From contig JAGVXR010000008.1 of NCBI GenBank assembly GCA_018303645.1, positions 1 through 11,427 of the forward strand: a stretch of 11,427 nucleotides of DNA. Direction: 5' to 3'. Both the position numbers and the translations under genes were made by a program. The notes beneath the pieces were generated by a model. It was not told the origin of the DNA. It did no database searches and saw nothing but the letters and a program-made list of their open reading frames with translations. Of this stretch, positions 7,372-11,427 are shown piece by piece (position 1 is the stretch's first letter; every line of letters begins with the position of its first letter). This DNA comes from Candidatus Woesearchaeota archaeon (lineage in GTDB: Archaea > Nanobdellota > Nanobdellia > Woesearchaeales > GW2011-AR4).

Positions 7372-7379
7372 TATAAAAA
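7372..7379 (-). promoter_or_regulatory. TATA box of the RHH-PIN(-phosphomutase) operon
   Basis: On the minus strand the sequence reads ACCTTTTTATACTAA. TTTTTATA at 7372-7379 would place the start around 7350, giving a leader of about 14 bases that includes the AGGTGAT SD of the RHH gene. Confidence 0.6.
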
Positions 7380-7418
7380 GGTTGCGGTTTTTTCGGGCAA
7401 TCTACTATTGGTGTAAAA

Positions 7419-7428
7419 CGTTGCAACG
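7419..7428. repeat. Perfect 10-bp palindrome CGTTGCAACG
   Basis: CGTTGCAACG reads the same on both strands. It lies between two divergent promoters, about 30 bases upstream of the plus-strand TATA box at 7459. It could be a regulator site. No second copy was noticed in the window. Confidence 0.35.
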
Positions 7429-7450
7429 CAAGCCAACGACTACTACAAAA

Positions 7451-7466
7451 TCGAAAGATTTATAAA
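7451..7466 (+). promoter_or_regulatory. BRE/TATA promoter driving the 7476-7652 region
   Basis: TCGAAAGA (BRE-like) followed by TTTATAAA (7459-7466) matches the promoter form seen elsewhere in the window. The expected start is near 7487, which leads into GGTGGTAATG at 7494-7503, an SD-like run abutting an ATG at 7501. Confidence 0.6.
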
Positions 7467-7475
7467 GGGTAATTA

Positions 7476-7652
7476 GTGTTTAGTGGAGTAAGTGGTGGTA
7501 ATGTTGAGGTTGAATTAGGTAGCGGTTCTGTTCCCGAATATATAAATCAAATTGCAGAGCAAAAAATAGACTCTGTTGTTAGAGCATATTTGTACAGAGA
7601 CCGTTCTAAAGATGCTAAACTAAAGTCAAAGCACAGGGCGAAAAATTTATAA
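7476..7652 (+). pseudogene. Cryptic 58-codon reading frame, possibly frameshifted small gene
   Basis: Reading from a GTG at 7476, one frame stays open to a TAA at 7650-7652. The predicted product contains VEVELGSGSVPEYINQIAEQ, then KIDSVVRAYLYRDRSKDAKL, with a protein-like mix of residues and a basic tail (KSKHRAKNL). I cannot assign a family. The start is problematic: the GTG is only about 14 bases from the TATA centre, upstream of the expected transcript start. The ATG with correct promoter and SD geometry (7501) is in another frame and stops after five codons. Either a one-base change near the 5' end has broken the gene, or the start is unconventional. The stop codon lies inside the next gene's TATA box. 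Confidence 0.4.
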
Positions 7653-7653
7653 A
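7638..7653 (+). promoter_or_regulatory. BRE/TATA promoter of the 72-aa gene
   Basis: GCGAAAAA followed by TTTATAAA (7646-7653) gives an expected start near 7674. That is about 14 bases before the ATG at 7688 and just before an AGGTGAGG SD. Spacing is the same as for the RHH gene promoter. Confidence 0.7.
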
Positions 7654-7687
7654 AACACAATTTGGCTTAGTTAATAGGTGAGGTTAT

Positions 7688-7906
7688 ATGGAAATTGAAA
7701 TGGTGAATTTTATTGAAGCGTTGATTGAGTTCTTCAAGCAAGAAATGAAGACTGGTAACCCTTCATTAGATAATGCAAATAAAAATGTTGTAAATAGTTT
7801 ACTAAGTTTACATAAAATAGTCGATACTGGCGTTCCTTTCAGCCCGATTAAACATAGGGTGCACCTTGGTCATGTTTTTGGTCCTTTTGGATTTAGGATT
7901 AAATGA
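7688..7906 (+). CDS. Small hypothetical protein (72 aa) with a good promoter and SD
   Basis: Not recognised. The N-terminal third is an acidic amphipathic helix (MEIEMVNFIEALIEFFKQEM), the middle is a second helix (NKNVVNSLLSLHKIVD), and the tail is Gly/His/Phe-rich (HRVHLGHVFGPFGFRIK). There is no signal peptide or transmembrane segment. Support for it being real comes from signals rather than homology: a BRE/TATA box at 7638-7653, an AGGTGAGG SD four bases before the ATG, and an uninterrupted frame. It is a single gene in an otherwise gene-poor stretch and is downstream of the cryptic frame at 7476-7652, which may be a related relic. Confidence 0.6.
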   Translation: MEIEMVNFIEALIEFFKQEMKTGNPSLDNANKNVVNSLLSLHKIVDTGVPFSPIKHRVHLGHVFGPFGFRIK

Positions 7907-8040
7907 AATTAAACCAAGAAGGAAAAAATTTTATGTTATTATCTAACTTTTCATAATTTCTTCTCAGTTGAAAATAAACTAAATCGGAGGTGTCTTCTAT
8001 GCCCAAAACAACCAAACTATTTTTCCATGCTCTTTATTTT
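7907..8040. other. AT-rich spacer with a strong SD and a short antisense frame
   Basis: This spacer lies between the 3' end of the 72-aa gene and the 3' end of the minus-strand nucleotidyltransferase. A TTTTCA...TGAAAA inverted repeat (about 7949-7970) could act as a weak terminator. A perfect GGAGGTG SD (7986-7992) precedes an ATG at 7999, which opens a 54-codon frame running into the antisense of the nucleotidyltransferase to 8163. No TATA box is well placed for it, so I do not list that frame as a gene. Confidence 0.4.
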
Positions 8041-8901
8041 TCACCCCAGCTCGTATTCCTCTTCCTCAAACTGGGAAATACCTTTCCAGCTTTTCTCAGC
8101 AGTCTTGTACCTTTCAATGTTGCCGATGTCAAACCACTGCCCTGCAAACGGAAATCCCCTTAATCTGCCAAGCTGTGCAAGCTTCGGAAAAACGTCCTTT
8201 TCAAGCATTGAAAATCCATCAGGAATCATATCAATAACCTCAGGCTCAAGTATGTAGAAGCCCGCATTGATTAAATTGGAAAGAGGATGTGTTGGCTTCT
8301 CTACAAACTCAAGTATGCGCGAGCCGTCCAATTTTGCCACGCCATAATGCGAAGGCTCGTCAACTGTTGTCAATGCAATTGTCGCCAATGCATCTTTCCT
8401 CTTGTGCAGCCTGAACATTCTTGGAATATGGATGTCTTTCAATTCATCTCCATTTGAAACAATGAAGCTGCCCTTGAGGTATTTTTTTGCCAGCTTTAAC
8501 GGTCCTGCTGTTCCCAATGGCTCGTCTTCCTCAACATATGTTATGTTCATGCCAAACCTGCTCCCATCACCAAAATGCTCCTTTATTTTATCCTTTAGGT
8601 AGCCGACGCATAGAACAACATCCCTTATGCCATACTTCTTTAGCAAGTCAAACAGATGCTCGGTTATTGTCTTGCCCTGAACTTCAAGCAAGGCTTTTGG
8701 CAGCTTGTCAGTCAATGGCTTTAATCTTGTGCCTCTTCCGCCAACTAAAAGGACTGCCTTGCTTGGTATGTTTGTGCCAAGGGCTTCTGCAAGCAATACC
8801 TCTATCTCCTGAGACCTGTTTTTAATGCCTATGCCGTCTATCCTTTTGTCAATCTGGCTTATAAGATTCTTATCAAGCGTTATAGTGATGCGCTCTTTCA
8901 T
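8041..8901 (-). CDS. Sugar-1-phosphate nucleotidyltransferase with N-terminal ribbon-helix-helix domain
   Basis: A 286-residue fusion. Residues 2-42 (KERITITLDKNLISQIDKRI, a turn with IKNRSQEIEVLLAEAL) look like an RHH DNA-binding domain. Residues 48-275 are a nucleotidyltransferase of the sugar-nucleotide synthase family: VGGRGTRLKPLTDKLPKA (53-70, nucleotide-binding loop), PLGTAGPL (128-135), NGDEL (150-154, metal-binding Asp), EFVEKP (198-203), NAGFYILEPEV (212-222) and WFDIGN (256-261). It makes an NDP-sugar from a sugar 1-phosphate and NTP. The pattern is closest to mannose-1-phosphate guanylyltransferase or glucose-1-phosphate thymidylyl-/uridylyltransferase types, but the exact substrate is unresolved. 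It has its own promoter with a 14-bp palindrome, divergent from the FBPase gene. The RHH part suggests the enzyme also binds DNA, perhaps its own promoter. Confidence 0.9.
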   Translation of the reverse strand: MKERITITLDKNLISQIDKRIDGIGIKNRSQEIEVLLAEALGTNIPSKAVLLVGGRGTRLKPLTDKLPKALLEVQGKTITEHLFDLLKKYGIRDVVLCVGYLKDKIKEHFGDGSRFGMNITYVEEDEPLGTAGPLKLAKKYLKGSFIVSNGDELKDIHIPRMFRLHKRKDALATIALTTVDEPSHYGVAKLDGSRILEFVEKPTHPLSNLINAGFYILEPEVIDMIPDGFSMLEKDVFPKLAQLGRLRGFPFAGQWFDIGNIERYKTAEKSWKGISQFEEEEYELG

Positions 8902-8916
8902 TTGTCCCCCTTTCAG

Positions 8917-8930
8917 CCTATTTAAATAGG
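8917..8930. promoter_or_regulatory. Perfect 14-bp palindrome, candidate operator of the RHH-nucleotidyltransferase gene
   Basis: CCTATTTAAATAGG is a perfect palindrome. It starts four bases downstream (minus-strand sense) of the TATA box at 8934-8941 and ends about five bases before the expected transcription start near 8912. A protein bound here should block polymerase recruitment. The gene it would control encodes an RHH domain, so autorepression is the simplest reading. Confidence 0.55.
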
Positions 8931-8933
8931 TTA

Positions 8934-8941
8934 TTTATAAA
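8934..8941 (-). promoter_or_regulatory. TATA box of the RHH-nucleotidyltransferase gene
   Basis: On the minus strand AAAAGA (BRE-like) is followed by TTTATAAA. The expected start is near 8912, leaving a leader of about 11 bases to the ATG at 8901, with a weak G-rich SD (GGGGGA). Confidence 0.65.
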
Positions 8942-8954
8942 TCTTTTGTTTTTT

Positions 8955-8971
8955 GTATGATGAAGTATGAT
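8955..8971 (+). promoter_or_regulatory. Two GTATGAT direct repeats upstream of the FBPase promoter
   Basis: GTATGAT occurs at 8955-8961 and 8965-8971, exactly ten bases apart, so both copies face the same side of the helix. They end five bases before the BRE of the FBPase gene, a usual place for an archaeal activator. Function is inferred from position only. Confidence 0.35.
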
Positions 8972-8976
8972 AAATG

Positions 8977-8993
8977 GAAAAGTTTATATATAA
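8977..8993 (+). promoter_or_regulatory. BRE/TATA promoter of the FBPase gene
   Basis: GGAAAAG followed by TTTATATATAA (8983-8993) places the start near 9012. This leaves a leader of about ten bases containing GGGGG before the ATG at 9022. It shows that an upstream in-frame ATG at 8974 is not used, because it lies within the promoter itself. Confidence 0.7.
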
Positions 8994-9021
8994 GGTATTT
9001 TACTCAGCAGCCGGGGGCAAT

Positions 9022-9978
9022 ATGGACAGAAACTTAGCGCTTGATTTTGTAAGGGCTACAGAGGCTGCAGCCATAAGCTCTGCTTTCTGGGTTGGAAAGG
9101 GCAACGAGAAGCAGGCAGACCATGCCGCTGTCGAGGCTATGCGCAAAGCCTTTTCCGTAATTGACATGGACGGCACTATTGTGATTGGCGAAGGCGAGCG
9201 TGATGAAGCGCCGATGCTTTACATCGGCGAAAAAGTCGGCTCAGGCAGGGGAATGAAGCTTGACATTGCAGTTGACCCTTTAGAAGGCACCACAATAACA
9301 GCAAGAGGCGACCCTAATGCAATGTCTGTTTTTGCAGCAGCCCCTCATGGAGGCTTGCTGAATGCTCCTGACACTTACATGGACAAAATTTCAGTCGGGC
9401 AAGAATGCATTGGCGCTGTTGACTTGGACGCTTCTGTCGAGGAAAACCTGCACGCTGTTGCCAAAAGGCTTGACAAGCCAATCGATGAGGTTACTGCAAT
9501 AATACTTGACAGGGACAGGCACAGGGAAATAATCGAAAAGATAAGAAAATGCGGGTGTAGGATACGGCTTATCCGTGATGGCGACATTGCCGGTGCTTTG
9601 GCTCCTGCGATTGAGGATTCTGGAATTGATATATTATTTGGCATCGGAGGAGCTCCTGAAGGCGTTATTGCTGCTGTTGCATTGAAATGCCTCGGTGGCG
9701 AAATACAGGGAAGGCTTAAATTCAGGAATGAAGAGGAAAAAGCAAGGGCAAAAAAGATGGGCATTACTGATTTGAACAAAAAGCTCACAATGACTGACAT
9801 GGTGCGCAGCAACGAGGCTATGTTTGCCGCAACAGGGGTTACAGACGGCACAATCCTCAAAGGCGTAAGTTTCCTCAGCCACGGCGCAAAAACCCATTCA
9901 ATTGTCATGCGCGCAAAAACAAAAACCGTCAGGTTTGTCGAGGCAAGGCATTCATTCGAGCATTTTCCTGATTATTAA
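9022..9978 (+). CDS. glpX: Fructose-1,6-bisphosphatase, class II (GlpX type)
   Basis: A 318-residue class II FBPase that hydrolyses fructose 1,6-bisphosphate to fructose 6-phosphate in gluconeogenesis. With ATG 9022 the protein begins MDRNLALDFVRATEAAA, the usual GlpX start. The metal-ligand positions known for E. coli GlpX then fall on identical numbers: D33, E57 (EGERDEAPM), D85 and E88 (DPLEGT) and E213 (GGAPEGV). Other conserved blocks are MKLDIAVDP (78-86) and SHGAKTHSIVMR (286-297). An in-frame ATG at 8974 would add 16 residues but lies upstream of the TATA box and is rejected. Many archaea use the bifunctional FBPA/ase or an IMPase-like enzyme instead, so a bacterial-type GlpX is notable. 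It is followed by the aldolase gene after a 282-base spacer holding a structured-RNA candidate. Confidence 0.96.
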   Translation: MDRNLALDFVRATEAAAISSAFWVGKGNEKQADHAAVEAMRKAFSVIDMDGTIVIGEGERDEAPMLYIGEKVGSGRGMKLDIAVDPLEGTTITARGDPNAMSVFAAAPHGGLLNAPDTYMDKISVGQECIGAVDLDASVEENLHAVAKRLDKPIDEVTAIILDRDRHREIIEKIRKCGCRIRLIRDGDIAGALAPAIEDSGIDILFGIGGAPEGVIAAVALKCLGGEIQGRLKFRNEEEKARAKKMGITDLNKKLTMTDMVRSNEAMFAATGVTDGTILKGVSFLSHGAKTHSIVMRAKTKTVRFVEARHSFEHFPDY

Positions 9979-10003
9979 TTGAAATCCTAACAAAAATATT
10001 CAA

Positions 10004-10024
10004 AAACAATATAAAAAATTGTTT
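10004..10024 (+). promoter_or_regulatory. TATA box within a 7-bp inverted repeat
   Basis: AAACAAT (10004-10010) and ATTGTTT (10018-10024) are perfect inverted copies flanking ATAAAAA. TATAAAAA (10010-10017) would give a start near 10038, at the left edge of the structured-RNA candidate. The repeat could be an operator or, in an FBPase read-through transcript, a weak terminator hairpin. Confidence 0.45.
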
Positions 10025-10032
10025 CAAAAATA

Positions 10033-10187
10033 CGTCGCTTCCCAGCATCTGCTTAGGTGGAATGGGAACCCAGCTCAGGACTGCATCGCTGGCAGTCTCA
10101 ATGTATTTGCGCCGAGGAGGAGCACAAATGAAAGTGACTTCAACTGCATAATGCCGAGGCGCCAAGATGTTGTGAGCGAAGCGAACG
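10033..10187 (+). ncRNA. Candidate structured leader RNA or small RNA upstream of the aldolase gene
   Basis: The segment is about 53% GC in 15-18% GC surroundings and folds by hand into a closed domain. P1 pairs 10033-10040 with 10179-10187 (8 bp, one bulge). P2 pairs 10041-10044 with 10063-10066, continuing with 10046-10050/10055-10059 and a GCTT loop. P3 pairs 10079-10084 with 10092-10097 (GACTGC/GCAGTC); its loop GCTG (10088-10091) can pair with CAGC at 10071-10074 as a pseudoknot. P4 pairs 10107-10113 with 10158-10165 (one bulge), then tandem G-A mismatches, then GG/CC, and is capped by 10119-10125/10134-10141. G-U pairs and tandem G-A favour the plus strand. A TATA box sits about 25 bases before its left edge. 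It matches no RNA class I can recall. It may be a cis-regulatory leader of the aldolase-GAPDH operon or an independent RNA. Confidence 0.5.
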
Positions 10188-10260
10188 GATTGAAAATAAA
10201 AAATAAACTAAGTCAAATTCAGCAAAAATTATAATTTAAAGAACCAATGAGGTGAATTGT

Positions 10261-11301
10261 ATGTCAACACAAGAGCTTAAGTCGACAATCAGGGACATGG
10301 TTGTTGTCGGAAAGGGCATTTTAGCTGCAGACGAGAGCGTAAAGACTGCAACAAAAAGGCTGGCAAGCATTGGAACTGAAAGCACAGAAGAGACAAGAAG
10401 GCAGTACAGAAATTTGATACTGACAGCGCCGGGCATTGAGAAATACATCTGCGGGGTTATCCTGTTTGAGGAGACTTTAAGCCAAAAAACCGACAATGGC
10501 ATTTCGTTTCCCGAGCATCTTACTAAAGTCGGTGTTGTGCCGGGCATAAAGGTTGATGAAGGATTGGCTGAATTTGAAGGCTCAGTCGAGCAGTACACAA
10601 AAGGGCTTGATGGGTTGGGAAGCAGGCTTGAAAAATACAAAAAATTTGGCTGCAGGTTCGCGAAATGGCGGGCAGTCTACCACATAACAGAAAATACCCC
10701 TACTGAAATGGCGATAAAGAGAAACGCAGAGGATTTGGCAAAGTATGCAAAAATCTGCCAAGAGCACGGCATTGTCCCAATAGTTGAGCCTGAAGTTTTG
10801 ATTGACGGAACTCATTCAATTGACACATGCTACAAGGTTACAGAGAAAGTCCTGAAAGAAGTTTTTGCAGCATTGAAAAAGGAAAATGTCATGATTGATT
10901 ATACAATATTGAAGCCAAGCATGGTTATATCAGGAAAGGAGGCTAGCAACAGGGCGGGCGTTGACGAGGTTGCAGGAAAAACCGTAAAATGCCTGAAAGC
11001 AACTGTGCCGGCAGAATTGCCCAGCATTAATTTCCTTTCAGGAGGCCAGGCTCCGCAGGAGGCAACAGCTCATTTGAACAGGATGCATACTCTTGGAGAA
11101 AATTTGCCATGGTACGTGAGCTTTTCTTATGCAAGGGCGCTGCAGGACCCTGCATTAAAAACTTGGCAGGGCAAAAAGGAAAATTTTGGTGCAGGGCAGA
11201 TTGCTTTCATCAAAAGAGCCAAGCTTAACAGCCTTGCCACGATGGGCAAGTATGCAGAAAACATGGAAAACAATAACTTGAATATTGTGGCGGTGCATTA
11301 A
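10261..11301 (+). CDS. fba: Fructose-bisphosphate aldolase, classical class I
   Basis: A 346-residue Schiff-base aldolase interconverting fructose 1,6-bisphosphate with glyceraldehyde 3-phosphate and dihydroxyacetone phosphate. It is the animal/plant-type class I enzyme, not the archaeal DhnA/FbaB type. Visible elements: GKGILAADES (18-27, D24), GIKVDEG (95-101, K97), FAKWRAVY (133-140, K135), IVEPEVLIDG (174-183, E176), the Schiff-base lysine K218 in DYTILKPSMV (213-222) and LSGGQ (259-263). All catalytic positions seem intact. The ATG at 10261 is chosen because a GAGGTGA SD lies six bases upstream; the GTG at 10252 falls inside that SD. It is followed by the GAPDH gene after one base (TAAaATG), so the two are co-transcribed. 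It is probably derived from a bacterial or eukaryal-type lineage. Confidence 0.95.
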   Translation: MSTQELKSTIRDMVVVGKGILAADESVKTATKRLASIGTESTEETRRQYRNLILTAPGIEKYICGVILFEETLSQKTDNGISFPEHLTKVGVVPGIKVDEGLAEFEGSVEQYTKGLDGLGSRLEKYKKFGCRFAKWRAVYHITENTPTEMAIKRNAEDLAKYAKICQEHGIVPIVEPEVLIDGTHSIDTCYKVTEKVLKEVFAALKKENVMIDYTILKPSMVISGKEASNRAGVDEVAGKTVKCLKATVPAELPSINFLSGGQAPQEATAHLNRMHTLGENLPWYVSFSYARALQDPALKTWQGKKENFGAGQIAFIKRAKLNSLATMGKYAENMENNNLNIVAVH

Positions 11302-11302
11302 A

Positions 11303-11427
11303 ATGATAAAGGTTGGAATCAACGGCTATGGAACGATAGGCAAGCGAGTTGCAGACGCAGTTGCAATGCAGAAGGATATGAAATTAATTGGAGTGACAGC
11401 CCATTCATACAGCTTCAACACAGAGGT
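11303..11427 (+). CDS. gap: Glyceraldehyde-3-phosphate dehydrogenase, archaeal type II (5' part)
   Basis: The gene runs off the right edge; 41 codons are visible. The product begins MIKVGINGYGTIGKRVADAV, the Rossmann-fold NAD(P)-binding start (GxGxxG as GYGTIG, 8-13) characteristic of archaeal type II phosphorylating GAPDH, which shares 'INGYGTIGKRVADAV' almost exactly. It would oxidise glyceraldehyde 3-phosphate, the product of the aldolase encoded just upstream. Its ATG lies one base after the aldolase stop, indicating coupling. The segment after the first strand-helix unit (TAHSYSFNTE) differs from the usual 'TKTxPxxEA' pattern that follows in many family members, which may affect cofactor choice, but the fragment is too short to judge. 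Confidence 0.93.
   Translation, partial: MIKVGINGYGTIGKRVADAVAMQKDMKLIGVTAHSYSFNTE

Larger units (their letters stand above)
9979..10260 (+). other. FBPase-aldolase spacer
   Basis: A 282-base gap without a convincing protein gene. Very AT-rich arms (about 15% and 18% GC by hand count) flank a GC-rich core of about 155 bases. The left arm holds a TATA box inside an inverted repeat, and the right arm holds TTATAATT/TTTAAA sequences and the aldolase SD. The nearest TATA-like site to the aldolase (centre about 10232) would start transcripts after the SD at 10248-10255, so the translated mRNA more likely begins further upstream. Confidence 0.6.

Noticed and set aside
7448..7461. AAATC-GAAA-GATTT hairpin
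   Set aside because: Short, AT-rich and overlaps the BRE/TATA box of the promoter at 7451-7466; best explained as promoter sequence rather than an RNA element.
8974..9021. N-terminal extension of FBPase from ATG 8974
   Set aside because: The ATG precedes the TATA box, and the family's usual start matches ATG 9022.
10033..10187. Assignment of the structured segment to a known RNA (5S rRNA, SRP RNA, RNase P RNA, or glycine, lysine, fluoride, c-di-AMP or TPP riboswitch, or glmS ribozyme)
   Set aside because: GCGCCGAGG and GGGAACCCA recall pieces of some of these classes, but the diagnostic conserved cores (for example the SRP GGAAG tetraloop region or RNase P CR-I) are absent.
10019..10234. 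71-codon plus-strand frame and a 78-codon minus-strand frame (9929-10165) across the FBPase-aldolase spacer
   Set aside because: No SD or family resemblance; the segment is better explained by RNA secondary structure.
1..11427. tRNA genes, CRISPR arrays, insertion sequences and att sites
   Set aside because: I looked for T-arm-like motifs, regularly spaced repeats, transposase frames and terminal inverted repeats on both strands and saw none that held up.

Overview
The window is archaeal. It carries the archaeal exosome/proteasome superoperon (Pop5, proteasome alpha, SBDS, Rrp4, Rrp41, Rrp42). Starts are preceded by GGTGA/GGAGG-type Shine-Dalgarno (SD) sequences and by archaeal BRE/TATA promoters of the form (C)GAAAn-TTTATAAA. 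The moderate-to-low GC, very short spacers, orphan small genes and bacterial/eukaryal-type sugar enzymes suggest a DPANN lineage such as Woesearchaeota or a relative. That placement is inference; no rRNA is present to fix it.

Left part (95-7336), all on the minus strand. In transcription order it runs: RHH antitoxin-like regulator, PIN toxin-like protein, phosphomannomutase/phosphoglucomutase, then a promoter-bearing gap, then RNase P Pop5, proteasome alpha, SBDS, an orphan 99-aa gene, exosome Rrp4, an orphan 137-aa gene, Rrp41, Rrp42 and a DUF357 protein. Overlaps or gaps of a few bases point to long co-transcribed units for RNA maturation and decay, ribosome maturation and protein turnover. 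The two orphan genes sit exactly at the two junctions of rrp4 and are visibly AT-richer than the exosome genes.

Middle (7337-8040). This is a gene-poor stretch between divergent promoters. It holds two perfect 10-bp palindromes, two plus-strand BRE/TATA boxes, a cryptic 58-codon reading frame and a small hypothetical gene with a good promoter and SD.

Right part (8041-11427). A nucleotidyltransferase with an N-terminal ribbon-helix-helix (RHH) DNA-binding domain (minus strand) is divergent from a plus-strand gluconeogenesis/glycolysis cluster: class II (GlpX-type) fructose-1,6-bisphosphatase, classical class I fructose-bisphosphate aldolase, and the start of archaeal type II GAPDH. A perfect 14-bp palindrome lies between the TATA box and expected transcription start of the RHH-nucleotidyltransferase gene, where an autorepressor operator would be. 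Between the bisphosphatase and the aldolase is a compact GC-rich (about 53% against 15-18% in its flanks) segment that folds into a closed multi-helix domain just after a TATA box. It is a candidate leader RNA or small RNA.

Taken together, the sugar genes could link triose/hexose phosphate flux (FBPase, aldolase, GAPDH) to sugar-1-phosphate and nucleotide-sugar formation (phosphomutase, nucleotidyltransferase). The RHH domain and the leader-like RNA are the most likely places where regulation not yet described may be found.
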